DNA of 64,000 nucleotides from Streptomyces sp. DG2A-72 (GTDB lineage: Bacteria; Actinomycetota; Actinomycetes; Streptomycetales; Streptomycetaceae), in the NCBI RefSeq assembly GCF_030499575.1, contig NZ_JASTLC010000001.1, positions 4,054,001 through 4,118,000 of the forward strand, written 5' to 3'. Within the stretch, counting starts at the first letter, position 1; each line of letters starts with the position of its first letter. Made by a program: the position numbers and the translations under genes. Below are positions 35,266 through 44,468 of the stretch, piece after piece. The notes beneath the pieces were generated by a model. The model was given only the letters and a program-made list of their open reading frames with translations. It searched no databases and was not told the origin of the DNA.

Positions 35266-35660
35266 CTAAAAGCACCGGGCTTGCACAACGGGCATCACTG
35301 GCGGTGATGCTGCGTTTGCGTCCAGCCCCACTCCGCTGACGCGGCGTGAGGCCGGGGCCGTCGACTGGGCCCCGCGTCGCCACAACTCCCACGCACGGGC
35401 GCGGATGTTGCGGGAGCCTCCCCCACTCTCGGCTTCGCTCGAGCGGGCGGTGCCCCCATCGGTCTGCGTGATCAACGAATCCGCAGCTCCGGCACGCGAA
35501 CCAGGCCTGCGAGACCCGGTTCGCCCTGTCTACGTGCCCGCACTCGGCGCAGGTACGCGAGGTGTACGCCGGATCGACGTGCACCACCGGCACCCCCGCC
35601 CGGCGGGCCTTGTCCGCGACGAACGCTCCCAACTGGGCGAATGACCAGCTGTAGTGGCTC
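35266..35660 (-). pseudogene. TnpB (IS200/IS605) C-terminal remnant split by a repeat
   Basis: Minus strand SHYSWSFAQLGAFV, VDPAYTSRTCAECGHVDR and WFACRSCGFVDHAD give the end of the RuvC-like domain and the four-Cys zinc ribbon. The frame is then broken by the 43-bp dispersed repeat (35417-35460) and resumes in another frame as SRNIRARAWELW. The N-terminal 70 percent is absent, so it is dead. It directly abuts the stop codon of the neighbouring membrane-protein gene. Confidence 0.85.
35417..35460. repeat. Dispersed palindromic repeat, copy 2
   Basis: CCTCCCCCACTCTCGG..CGCTCGAGCGGG..TGCCCCCATC, reverse complement of the unit at 31899-31941 with about six differences. It interrupts the TnpB remnant between HAD and SRNIR, replacing about 7 native bases. 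Confidence 0.82.
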
Positions 35661-36244
35661 TAGGCCAGCGCAGCGTCACGGCGACGCGCCCCACCCGGGG
35701 CCGCGTCGCCCGCCGCGATGCCGGTGCTGCGGTAGGCCTTCACGGTCTTGCCGACCGGACCCCCACCGTTGCCGCCCAGCCAGTCGACCCGCACCCACAG
35801 CAGCGCGTCCCCCGCCCGCTCGCGCCGCCCGAGCCACGCCGCCTTCAGCCACAGCCCGCCCCCGCACCCGGCCAGCAGCAGCCCGCCCGCGACCGGCACG
35901 GCGAACGCGCTGCCGAGCGCGGCGAGGAAGGAAAGCAGCAGCCACCAGCGGTGTCCGCGCCGCCAGTTCCGTACCGTCACATGCCGGTCCTGGAGTACGT
36001 CGTGCTTGCCCGCGCGGGCGGCGGAGTGAGCGAGGGCGACGTACCGCTTGCGCCGGCCCCTAGCCACCACGGCCATCCCCACGATGAACAGCGCGGCCCC
36101 GGCGAGCACGCCGATCCGCCGTCCCGTCAGCCCCGGCACCAGGATCCCGATGCCTGCCGCCACCACACCCAGCCACCACATGGGTGCCGCTCCGGCCCGT
36201 ACGACGACGGCCACCCGAGCCAGCCCCTGACCTCCGCGTGACAC
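35660..36244 (-). CDS. Membrane protein of unknown function
   Basis: 194 residues from GTG 36244 behind GAGGAGG. Four hydrophobic segments in two pairs (about 20-60, WWLGVVAAGIGILVPGL and VLAGAALFIVGMAVVA; about 98-135, WWLLLSFLAALGSAFAV and AGGLLLAGCGGGLWL), with a basic loop between. No recognised domain. The stop TAG falls at the junction with the TnpB remnant, so the tail may have been altered by that insertion. Confidence 0.65.
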   Translation of the reverse strand: MSRGGQGLARVAVVVRAGAAPMWWLGVVAAGIGILVPGLTGRRIGVLAGAALFIVGMAVVARGRRKRYVALAHSAARAGKHDVLQDRHVTVRNWRRGHRWWLLLSFLAALGSAFAVPVAGGLLLAGCGGGLWLKAAWLGRRERAGDALLWVRVDWLGGNGGGPVGKTVKAYRSTGIAAGDAAPGGARRRDAALA

Positions 36245-36342
36245 TTCCCGCCTCCTCGTCGCGTCGGCACACAGTGCTCGTTCGAGCGGGAGGCTAGCGG
36301 CACAACGTGAGACGAATCTAAGAGACGTGTCACTTCACCGCG

Positions 36343-37203
36343 TCAATCCACGAAGAGCCCCTTCGCCGCCGCCTTCGCGTCGAACTCCTCCAGCCGGGCC
36401 TGGGCGTCGGGCAGGTCGTCGCACATCGCCTCCAGCAGCACCCGGCCCAGCAGCATCGGCGCGCAGGCGGTGTCGAAGGCGAGCCCGGTGCCGACGGCGG
36501 CGGGCAGCAGCAGGTCGGACACCTTGGCGACCGGCGCGAACGCGGAGTCGGCGACCGTGACCACCGTCAGCCCCGCCTCCTTGGCATAGCCCAGTGTGTC
36601 CACGACCTCCCGCGGATGCCTCGGCAGCGCGAAGCACAGCAGGGCGGACGCGCCGGCCCGGACCGCCGCGTCGATCCGGTCGTGGATCATCGTGCCGCCC
36701 TCGTTGAGCAGCCGGACGTCCGGATGGACCTTGGCGGCGAAGTAGGCGAAGCCGTACGCCTGGGAGGCCGCGGCCCGCAGCCCGAGCACCGGCAGCGGGC
36801 GGGACGCGGCCAGCAGCCTGCCCGCCCTCGCGACCGGCCGTGGATCGGCCAGCAGCTCCGACAGATGCTTCAGGTTCTCGATCTCGGCCTCGACGGCCTG
36901 CTGGTATTCGTTGTACGACGCCGAGGCCCCCGTCTGTTCGGCGGGCGCGACCTCGCGCAGGTGCCTGCGCAGCGCGGGGTAGCCGTCGAAGCCGAGGGCG
37001 ACCGCGAACCGGGTCACCGACGGCTGGCTGACCCCGGCCAGCTCGGCCAGCTCCACGCTGGACAGGAACGGCACCTCGGCGGCCCGCCGCACCATGCTGT
37101 GCGCGATGCGCCGCTGGGTCGGCGTCAGCCGGTGCCCCTCGAAGAGCGCCTGCAGCCGTGCGGCCGGGCTGTCGGTCACGCTCGTACTCCCCTCGGCGGT
37201 CAT
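36343..37203 (-). CDS. RpiR/MurR-family transcriptional regulator
   Basis: 286 residues. N-terminal helix-turn-helix (LAELAGVSQPSVTRFAVALG) and C-terminal SIS sugar-phosphate-type domain (PVLGLRAAASQAYGFAYF; ALLCFALPRHPREVVD). ATG overlaps the stop of the ammonia-lyase-like gene, so the two are co-translated. RpiR-type regulators control hut genes in pseudomonads under the name HutC only by analogy (GntR there), so control of the nearby hut operon is an inference from location. Confidence 0.9.
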   Translation of the reverse strand: MTAEGSTSVTDSPAARLQALFEGHRLTPTQRRIAHSMVRRAAEVPFLSSVELAELAGVSQPSVTRFAVALGFDGYPALRRHLREVAPAEQTGASASYNEYQQAVEAEIENLKHLSELLADPRPVARAGRLLAASRPLPVLGLRAAASQAYGFAYFAAKVHPDVRLLNEGGTMIHDRIDAAVRAGASALLCFALPRHPREVVDTLGYAKEAGLTVVTVADSAFAPVAKVSDLLLPAAVGTGLAFDTACAPMLLGRVLLEAMCDDLPDAQARLEEFDAKAAAKGLFVD

Positions 37204-38708
37204 GACTCGCTGCCCCTCCAGATGTCCGTGAACCGGTCCAGCAGTGCGGTCGCGGCCGTCACGTCGTCCGTGAGCGGCCGGTCGGCCAGGTCGTCGTCGA
37301 GCACCGACTCGGCCAGCTCCAGCGCCCGGCCGACCGGCAGCTCGGGGTCGGGCCTGAGGTCGCGCAGGCGCAACGCCCGTACGGCGGCGACGAGTTCGCA
37401 GCCGACGACGAGACGGTACGCGCCGCACGCCCGCAGCGTCTGCCGGGCGGCGAGCGAGGCGAAGCTGGCCTGCTCCTCGACGCCCCGGGAGAGTACAGCG
37501 TGGCCCAGCGACGCGGGCGCCGAGAAGGCCCGCAGGTCACCGAGGGCTGCCGCGGCGGCGTACTCGAGGATCATCACGCCGGAGGAGGCGGGTTCGTTGT
37601 CGGCGAGGAAGGGCCTCAGGCGGGTGTAGGCGGGCTCGTTGAGGGTGGACAGGCGGGAGGTGGACAGCCTCGCCACCTGTGTGAGCGCGAGCCTGAAGTG
37701 GTCAAGGGACAGGGCGAGTTGGGCCTGGTAGAAGCCGCCGTGGTGGTAGGCGGTCATGTCCTCGGGGGAGATCAGCGGGTTCTCGGCGGCAGCGTTGATC
37801 TCGACGTTCAGCACCTCCTCCAGGGCGTCCGCCGCGTCCTGCGCGGGCCCGTGGATCTGGGGCAGGCAGCGGAAGCCGTACGGGTCCTGGATCCGCCCGA
37901 GGGGAGGGGTCGGCCGGTCCGCCGCACCGAGCAACTCCCGCATCCGACGGGCGACTTCGGCGGAACCCCGGTGCGGGCGGGCGGCGTGCACGGGGGCAGC
38001 GTACGCCTCGTACGAACCGTCGACGGCGAGCAGTGACAGCGCACCGACGACCTGGGTGGCGCCGATCAGCCCGCGCAGTTCGTGCACGGCGAGGGCGGCC
38101 TGGCCGAGGGTGAGGGCGTTGCTGCTGATCAGCGCGAGGGCGTCGTTGTTGTCGAGCGGCTGCGGTTCGGGCGCCCCCGAGCCGCGCCACGGGTGCTCGC
38201 CCGCGAGCGCGAGCCCGACCTGCGCGAGGGCGGCGAGGTCGCCGGTGCCGACCGAGCCGAACTCGTTCACGACCGGGTACGCGCCGCTCTCCAGCGCCTC
38301 GCACAGGGCCGTGACGACGGAGGGGCGCAGGCCCGAACCGCCGGCCAGCAACTGATTGGCGCGGACGGCGAGCATGGCCCGCACCTGCCGGGCCGGGAGC
38401 TCGTCACCGATGCCGCCGGCGTGGCTGCGCAGCAGACGGAGGCCGTGTCCGGCGGCGGCCTCGGTGGGCACGTCCTCGTTCCGGTTGGCGCCGACGCCGG
38501 TGGACCGGCCGTAGACGCGTCCGGTCGCGGCGATCTGTCGGGCGGCGTCCCAGGACTCCTCGGCGCGTTTCATGGCCTCGGTCCCGGGGACCGGCCGCGC
38601 GGCTCCGTCGGCGAGGCGCACGACGTCCGCGACGCCGAGCCCGACACCGTCGAGGACGACCAGGCGGGTATGCACCGCAGCCTGCACGTCCACGATCCGA
38701 GACGACAT
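37200..38708 (-). CDS. Histidine/aromatic ammonia-lyase-like protein without the MIO triad
   Basis: 502 residues from ATG 38708. Overall HAL/PAL fold: YGRSTGVGANRNEDV (active-site Tyr loop), NEFGSVGTGDLAALAQ, GRIQDPYGFRCLPQIHG, NAAAENPLIS and GVEEQASFASLA. HAL carries Ala-Ser-Gly in GSVGASGDL, which cyclises to the MIO electrophile; here the stretch is one residue shorter and reads Gly154-Thr155-Gly156 with no Ser. The usual lyase chemistry is therefore doubtful. Next to an RpiR regulator and close to the hut operon. A conventional hutH probably lies elsewhere in the genome. Confidence 0.85.
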   Translation of the reverse strand: MSSRIVDVQAAVHTRLVVLDGVGLGVADVVRLADGAARPVPGTEAMKRAEESWDAARQIAATGRVYGRSTGVGANRNEDVPTEAAAGHGLRLLRSHAGGIGDELPARQVRAMLAVRANQLLAGGSGLRPSVVTALCEALESGAYPVVNEFGSVGTGDLAALAQVGLALAGEHPWRGSGAPEPQPLDNNDALALISSNALTLGQAALAVHELRGLIGATQVVGALSLLAVDGSYEAYAAPVHAARPHRGSAEVARRMRELLGAADRPTPPLGRIQDPYGFRCLPQIHGPAQDAADALEEVLNVEINAAAENPLISPEDMTAYHHGGFYQAQLALSLDHFRLALTQVARLSTSRLSTLNEPAYTRLRPFLADNEPASSGVMILEYAAAAALGDLRAFSAPASLGHAVLSRGVEEQASFASLAARQTLRACGAYRLVVGCELVAAVRALRLRDLRPDPELPVGRALELAESVLDDDLADRPLTDDVTAATALLDRFTDIWRGSES

Positions 38709-38849
38709 AAGGCCCAAACTCCCCTCAAGTCGAACATTCGATCTCGCCTGCCGGTCATCCGTTACCTCGGACTGACGCCCGAGCATTGACAACATATTCA
38801 GACACCAACAACTCTGCATGACGCTATACAGCCGGGCAAGGGACACATC

Positions 38850-39934
38850 GTGATCCACCGTGCCGCTGAGACGTTCGCGTCGTGGGTGGATCGGATGGCT
38901 CGAGCGAACCGGTGTCCACCAGCCGAGGTCGCCGACCTCATGGGACTGCGGCTTCGAGGGACATCTGCGGATGTCCGGCCCCCTGTTCTCGGGGTCCGGT
39001 GCGATGAGACGGTCCGGCAGACCGTGTACGCGGCGACAGGTGTTCCCGGTGGCTTGGTGGACGGGATGCACCTGTCCGTTTTCGAGGGCGGGCCGCTGAG
39101 CGTGGTGGCGGTGCTCTCAGCGGGCAAGGCACATCGGCCATCGGCGGGCCGGGAGTGGGTCGAGGTGTACGGCAGTCGCGCCTGTCCGTGCTGCCTGCTG
39201 GCGTCGGGTGGGGTGTGGCAGCTGTGGTGGAAGCTGTCGTGTGCGGCGGTGTGCCCCGAGCATCAGGTGATGCTGCTGGATCGTTGTCCGTCGTGCGGTG
39301 GGGTACTGCGGTGGGGTGGGGAGCGGCCTCGTGTCGTGCCGGCGCAGTGGGCCAGACCTCCGACGTGTTGCGCGAATTCCGTTCGGGGGAAGCCCTGTTC
39401 ACAGTGGCTGCCCGCGGTACGCGTGAGCCAAGTACATGAGCAGACGGTCGACGCGCAGCGGCGATGGCTGGACACCGCGTACGGCCGGGCATACCCCGCA
39501 CTGGGAGGCGTGAACGTGTCGGCGGGAGAGTGGTTCGCGACGTTCCGCGCATGTGTGATCTTGTTGCGGCTCGGGCTGCCGAGAATCTTGAGACGTCTAC
39601 CGGGCGTACCTGGCTGGTGCCGCCAGGTCCTGTTGGAAGAGCGCGTCGAGCGTGGTGTGCACCGGAGCCAGTTCGGGTGGGCCCCGCGTCGGCAGGGGCT
39701 GCGGCAGCCTTTCTCACGGTGGTGACGCCCCTGCTGGCTTCGGCTGACGTGCGGGAGTTGTCGCGACGGTTGGCACCACTGGTACGGATGGCGGCCGAAG
39801 AGGGGTGCTTGGCAGCCCGGCCGTTAGCGCGGCTCGCAGTGTCGGAGGTTTTCGCCGAGGCAGTGGCGGCGCAGGTGCCGGTGGGGCGCTCGGCCAGAAG
39901 TCCGTGGGGAGGAGATGTTCGCGGTGAGCGGTGA
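38850..39934 (+). pseudogene. tniQ: TniQ-family protein, frameshifted
   Basis: Target-selection subunit of Tn7/Tn5053-type systems. GTG 38850; ETFASWVDRMARANRCPP at the N-terminus, zinc ribbons CPCCLL..CPEH..CPSCGG and a longer basic middle. Frame 1 stops at 39725; continuation (AAAAFLTVVTPLLASADVRE) is found one base earlier in frame and runs to 39934. The shift lies between 39640 and 39700, next to G/C runs; one base missing. Overlaps the tnsA start by 20 bases. Confidence 0.82.
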
Positions 39935-40683
39935 CACGGAAGTACCGGTGCCGTCCGTTCGGGACATCGACCTGGTGCGGGTGCGCTACGTCGATGCCGA
40001 GGGGTCCAGCATCTGATGCGGCTGGAGGAAGCCGCTGGCACACCGTTCGAGGACGGCAGGATGGTGCGGTCCATCCCCAGTCACCGGGACAGGGGCACAT
40101 GCCGGGCCAGTACTGGGTGGCGAAGTGGGGCGACTTCGCCGACTACGAGAGCGTGCTGGAGTCGAAGTGGCTGACACTGCTGGACTTCGACCCGCAAGTG
40201 ACCGCATTCGCCACGCAGCCCTTGGAGTTCGACGCGATCGACGCCCGTGGGACGTGGCGACACACACCGGACGTCTTCGTGCGCCGCCGGGATGGCAGCG
40301 TACTGCTGCTGGACGTGAAGAACCCCGAGTTGCGGGACGATCCAAAGGTGCGGCTGCAGGAGGAGCGCACTCAACGTACGTGCGAGCGGCTGGGCTGGGA
40401 CTACGCGATGGTTTCGGAGCCTGGTGGACAGCGCTGGGTGAACATCGACCTGCTCTCCAGTGCCCGGCGTCCGCTGCATCTGGGAGCGGATCTGGTACCG
40501 CGCCTGCTGGAACTGGCCCGTGAACCGGTGGAGATCGGGGAGCTGATGCGGTTCATTGAGTACCCGGATCTGGCGCGCGGCGTGCTGTATCACCTGATGT
40601 GGCACCAGCGGATCGTCACGGATCTGGATCGCCCGTTGCGCGAGACAACGCTGGTAAAGGCCGCAGTGGAGGTACGGGCATGA
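39915..40683 (+). pseudogene. tnsA: TnsA-like transposon endonuclease, two frameshifts
   Basis: Cuts the 5' strands at transposon ends. Best start ATG 39915 behind GGGGAGGAG (VPSVRDIDLVRVRYVDAEG). One G seems missing at 40001-40004 and another at 40092-40095; between them MRLEEAAGTPFEDGRMV reads cleanly. After the second site the frame is open to 40683: YESVLESKWL (Glu), TPDVFVRR and LLLDVKNPE give the PD-ExK nuclease residues. An ATG at 40099 could restart a shortened protein with the nuclease core. Its stop overlaps the tnsB start. Confidence 0.8.
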
Positions 40684-42405
40684 CGGTTGACGGCGCGGTG
40701 CGGTTGCGGCATGGGACCAGGCTGTGGCTGGACGATGAGGTGCACACGGTGACCGGGGTGACCGATGACGGCGTGCGGCTGCGTTCGGAGAGCGGCTCGT
40801 GGACCGTGATCGGTGTGGGGCACCTGCTCGCGGACCCGACCTTCCGCCCTTACGACGTCGACGCTGACCCAGAGAGCGAGGACCCCACTGAGCACGACGT
40901 CTCGGCAAGGAAGTTGTGGCTGGACGCTGCCGCCCTGTTCGACAAGTTGACTGACAAGCAGTTGGAGGAACTCCAGCGCGCTCAGGAGCACCTCCTGGAG
41001 ATGACGACTGGCTTTCGCAGTGGAAGCTCGGAGGACATCTCGCCCGGGGAACCCAGGCCGGAGTACGCCCCTGACCTGCCGCTGGCCCAGCGGCCCAGCG
41101 GGTTCAGAGCAAGGCGCGGGAACTGGGCTACAGCGAGCAACAGATGTGGCGGCGTCTGCGGAGGTGGCGGGAAGAGGGCCCGTGGGGGCTGGTGGACCGG
41201 CGCAGTCATCGGCCGTCGGATCCCCTGGCGGGTGTGGATCCACGGTTGATCGAAGCGATCGTCACCCAGCACTACGTGACGGAGGAGGACGACTCGACCG
41301 GCAGCCTGAACCGGCTGCGCCGCCGGGTGGAGCGCCGCCTGGTTGACGTCCACGGCCCGGGCACGGTGAAGACACCGGCGCAAAAAGCGTTCAACCGGTA
41401 CGTCGCCGCTCTCCTGCCCGGCCGCTACACCACTGGGCCGGCCACAACGCGGCAGTCGGTGGCGAACCGGCCGGACGGCCACTACCGTCCGATCGCCGCC
41501 AGCCGCCCGGGCGAACTGGTGATGATCGACACCAGCTGGCTGGACGTCCGCGCCTACGATCCGGTCGAGGACGTCGTCTTCTCAGTGGACCTGACGATCG
41601 CCATCGACATCTGCACCCGGTCTCTGCTGGGGTGGCGTCTGGTGCCCAAGGGCACGAAGGGCGTGGACGCGGGCCTGGTCATCGCCGACGCGATGATGCC
41701 GGAGCCGATGCGTCCCGGGTGGCCGGATGGGCTTCGGCACCGGATGCTGCGCCTGCCGTGCGAGCCGCTCCTCGCTCAGGACCAGCGGTTCACGGCCGCC
41801 GCGGCCCGCCCGGTGGTGTTTCCCGAGGAAATCGTGATCGACCACGGCAAGGCGTTCGCCTCTCAGGCGGTGAAGAACGTGCCGCCGCTACGGGATCACC
41901 ATCCAGGACACCCGCAAGTACCGACCCACCGACAAGCCGCAGGTCGAGGCCGCGTTCAAGACGATCAGAAGCCAGTTCTCCGAGCACATCGCCGGCTACA
42001 AGGGCAATCATGTGGTGCACCGCGGCCGGGACGTGGACGCGGTGGCCCGGTGGACGATCGAGGAACTGGAGGAGTTCTTCGCCGAGTACGTCGTCGCGGT
42101 CTACCAGCGCCGTCGGCACAAAGGGCTGGTGCTGCCGGGGTTCCCGGAGATCAACCTGTCGCCGAATGACGCCTACCGGCTGGCCGTGCACCGCTGCGGC
42201 TACATCGCCGCTCCGCGTGATCCCAATCTGTTCCTGGAACTGCTGCCGATCCACTGGTGCGCGATTTCCAACCGGCGGATCCAGAAGGACTACTTGCACT
42301 ACAGCGCGCCCATCACGGGCACCCACAATGGGTCCAAGTCCCCATACGCACAGGCCAAGGGGGCCTGTCCGATCCGCTACGACCCGCGGGACATGGCCAG
42401 CCTGA
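40680..42405 (+). pseudogene. tnsB: TnsB/TniA-like DDE transposase, broken
   Basis: ATG 40680 overlaps the tnsA stop. Three frames: 40680 to about 41100, then QSKARELGYSEQQMWRRLRR to about 41880, then the last part. DDE residues all present: VMIDTSWLDV, VIDHGKAFAS and PQVEAAFKTIRSQFSEH. A one-base loss near 41100-41102 and a shift near 41880 (not in a homopolymer) separate the pieces. Homology ends near YDPRDMA at about 42400; the frame stays open to 42617 with unrelated sequence. The C-terminal TnsC-binding part is missing. Confidence 0.83.
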
Positions 42406-42471
42406 CGCGCCCGGGATCGAAAGCGGCCGGCCGGCTTTACGGAAACGCCGTGAGAGCCCTGACGCGGTATG

Positions 42472-42687
42472 TCACGTATGGCGCGGAATGCTGTCTGCGG
42501 ACACGGCCTCCGCCAGGTCCGTCATGCGCAGCCGGTGCCCGAGCGTGCGGCCCAGCCGCAGCAGCACCTCGAACCAGGTGTCCGGGACTCCCAGGTAGCG
42601 GTGTACCAGGGGCCTGAGACGAGAGAACGCCTCCACGAACAGGCCATAGAGCGTCGGGTCGTCGTCGGTCAGCAGTTGCTCATTCAC
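42472..42687 (-). pseudogene. MarR-type regulator, N-terminal fragment
   Basis: 71 residues; YLGVPDTWFEVLLRLGR and HRLRMTDLAEAVS match the first helices and the start of the wing domain of MarR proteins; the recognition helix and rest are missing where the transposon remnant begins. Truncation of both this gene and tnsB at one junction suggests a single deletion. Confidence 0.65.
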
Positions 42688-42762
42688 TCACGAGGATGGC
42701 AGAAAGCCGAGAGCAGAAGACGCTGCCGTTGCAATATCTGCGCCTACAGATATGCGGCGAGG

Positions 42763-43227
42763 TCATCGTGGCTCGTTGTCCAGCTGTTCGAGGATGAGGT
42801 TGGAGAGCCGCGCGAAGGTGGCGAGTTCGTCCGGGCCGAGGGCGTCGATGACCAGGCGGCGGACCGTGGCCACATGGTGGGGTGCGGCGGCCTCGATGGC
42901 CTTGCGGCCGGCCGGTGTGATGGCGACGAAGGCGCCGCGTCCGTCCTCGGCGCATTCTTCCCGGGCCACCAGGCCGCGTTTGGTCATCCTGGCGATCTGG
43001 TGGGACAGGCGGCTCTGTTCCCACTCGATGGTGCTGGCGAGGTCCTGGAATCGTTGCCGGCCGTCGGGGGTGTCGGTGAGGGCGACGAGGATCTGGAAGT
43101 CGGAGCCGGACAGTTTGTGCGCCTTCAGGTCACGCTCCAGCGTGGCCCAGAGCTTCTGGTGCAGGCGGATGAAGGCACGCCAGGCGTGCTGCTCGGCGGG
43201 GCTCAGCCACGCGGGTGTGTCGTTCAT
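42763..43227 (-). CDS. MarR-family transcriptional regulator
   Basis: 154 residues from ATG 43227. Winged helix: LSGSDFQILVALTDTPDGRQ, LASTIEWEQSRLSHQIARM (recognition helix) and GLVAREECAEDGRGAFVAIT (wing). Divergent from the NmrA-like gene; the 158-base gap holds three TGAYRYRTCA dyads, the likely sites for this repressor. No redox Cys of the OhrR type is obvious at the N-terminus. Inferred ligand: an electrophile or phenolic compound, given the target genes. Confidence 0.9.
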   Translation of the reverse strand: MNDTPAWLSPAEQHAWRAFIRLHQKLWATLERDLKAHKLSGSDFQILVALTDTPDGRQRFQDLASTIEWEQSRLSHQIARMTKRGLVAREECAEDGRGAFVAITPAGRKAIEAAAPHHVATVRRLVIDALGPDELATFARLSNLILEQLDNEPR

Positions 43228-43250
43228 GTGCAGCGAGTTTACCCGGGTGC

Positions 43251-43305
43251 TTGACATGTCATACACCTGCGCTCTAACGTACATGACACATCATATGATG
43301 CGTCA
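43251..43305 (+). promoter_or_regulatory. NmrA-gene promoter and three TGAYRYRTCA operator boxes
   Basis: Promoter TTGACA (43251-43256), 18 bases, TAACGT (43275-43280). Box 1 TGACATGTCA at 43252-43261 covers the -35; boxes 2 and 3, TGACACATCA at 43284-43293 and TGATGCGTCA at 43296-43305, form a 26-bp near-palindrome (43282-43307) over the start region. Repressor binding would block both -35 and initiation. Confidence 0.75.
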
Positions 43306-43385
43306 TGCATTCGTCGGGCGCCGAGATAGATGATGTGGCATGTAGTGGGGGCGTGGCCCCTGAATCAAATAAGAAGGAGAAGGCC

Positions 43386-44330
43386 GTGGCGGAGAAGAAG
43401 GTCATCGCGGTGGTCGGCGCGACCGGTTCCCAGGGCGGCGGGCTGGCCAGGGCGATCCTGGCCGACGCCGGTGGTGGGTTCGCGGTACGTGCGCTGACGC
43501 GCCGCCCGGACTCGGATGCCGCGCGCGAGCTCGCGGCCCTGGGTGCCGAGGTGGTGAAGGCCGACCTCGGCGACCTGCGGAGCCTGACGGAGGCGTTCGA
43601 CGGGGCGCATGGGGCTTTCCTGGTGACCAACTTCTGGGCGGACATGTCGCCCGAGCGGGAGAAGCAGGAGGCGGCCACCATGGCCCGGGCCGCCAAGGCC
43701 GCGGGTGTGGCCCATGTGATCTGGTCGACGCTGGAGGACACCCGCGACTACATCCCGCTCGACGACGAGCGCATGCCGACGCTGATGGGCGGCTACAAGG
43801 TGCCGCACTTCGATGCCAAGGCCGAGGCCAACCAGTTCTTCATCGATGCCGGGGTGCCGACCACTTTCCTGCAGACCACCTTCTACTGGGAGAACCTGCT
43901 CGGCCCGATGGCGCCGCGACGGGGAGACGACGGCCGGCTCGTACTGGCCATGCCGATGGCCGACAGTCTGCTCGCCGGCATCGCCGTCGAAGACATCGGC
44001 AAGACCGCCTACGGCATCTTCCGCCGCGGCGGCGACCTCATCGGCCGCACCGTGTCCATCGCGGGCGAGCACCTGACCGGCAAGCAGATGGCCGAGCAGC
44101 TCAGCGTGGCCCTGGGTGAAGACGTGGCGTACGTGCCGGTGCCTTTCGACGCGATGCGGGCGCAGCCGTTCCCCGCCGCGGCCGAGTCGGGCAACATGTT
44201 CCAGTTCTATGCGGAAGTGCCCCAGTTCAACGCGGTCCGCGACCTCGACGTCGTCCGCAGCCTGAACCCGCAACTGCAGACGTTCCAGCAGTGGCTGGAC
44301 GCACACAAGCACGCCTTCGCCGGCGCCTGA
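43386..44330 (+). CDS. NmrA-like NAD(P)-binding protein
   Basis: 314 residues from GTG 43386, chosen for GGAG 7 bases upstream. Rossmann motif VVGATGSQGGGLARA, RALTRRPDSDAA, and YWENLLGPMAP. Members reduce quinones or sense NADP/NAD balance; the catalytic Tyr-Lys pair of SDR enzymes is not obvious, so it may be a sensor or atypical reductase. First gene of the MarR-controlled NmrA-DoxX-pirin group. Confidence 0.88.
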   Translation: MAEKKVIAVVGATGSQGGGLARAILADAGGGFAVRALTRRPDSDAARELAALGAEVVKADLGDLRSLTEAFDGAHGAFLVTNFWADMSPEREKQEAATMARAAKAAGVAHVIWSTLEDTRDYIPLDDERMPTLMGGYKVPHFDAKAEANQFFIDAGVPTTFLQTTFYWENLLGPMAPRRGDDGRLVLAMPMADSLLAGIAVEDIGKTAYGIFRRGGDLIGRTVSIAGEHLTGKQMAEQLSVALGEDVAYVPVPFDAMRAQPFPAAAESGNMFQFYAEVPQFNAVRDLDVVRSLNPQLQTFQQWLDAHKHAFAGA

Positions 44331-44368
44331 CGGGCGACCCGGCGGGTCTTGTTCCACGCATCTGATCC

Positions 44369-44442
44369 CAGGGCCCCGGCGTTCTCGCGAAATACCGCTT
44401 TCCTCCCGCGCATCGGGACGCATCACGAGAACGCCGGCCCTG
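44369..44442 (+). terminator. Hairpin between NmrA and DoxX genes
   Basis: CAGGGCC..GGCGTTCTCG pairs with CGAGAACGCCGGCCCTG (44369-44387 with 44426-44442; 2-base bulge), 38-base loop. It may end or reduce transcription between the genes. Confidence 0.6.
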
Positions 44443-44468
44443 TCTGCCTCCCCCTTGATTGGTAACTC

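Larger units (their letters stand above)
38850..42405 (+). mobile_element. Decayed Tn7-like transposon (tniQ-tnsA-tnsB)
   Basis: Three adjacent plus-strand genes encode TniQ, TnsA and TnsB homologues, each interrupted by small frameshifts. No AAA+ ATPase (TnsC) is present and the tnsB tail is missing, so the right side, including the end, seems deleted. I could not identify matching TGT ends or a 5-bp target duplication; limits are those of recognisable coding sequence. No CRISPR array or Cas gene nearby. Confidence 0.82.

Noticed and set aside
38770..42500. Matching ends of the Tn7-like element
   Set aside because: TGACA-like stretches occur near 38786 and 42471 but do not extend to a convincing inverted repeat and there is no shared 5-bp duplication.
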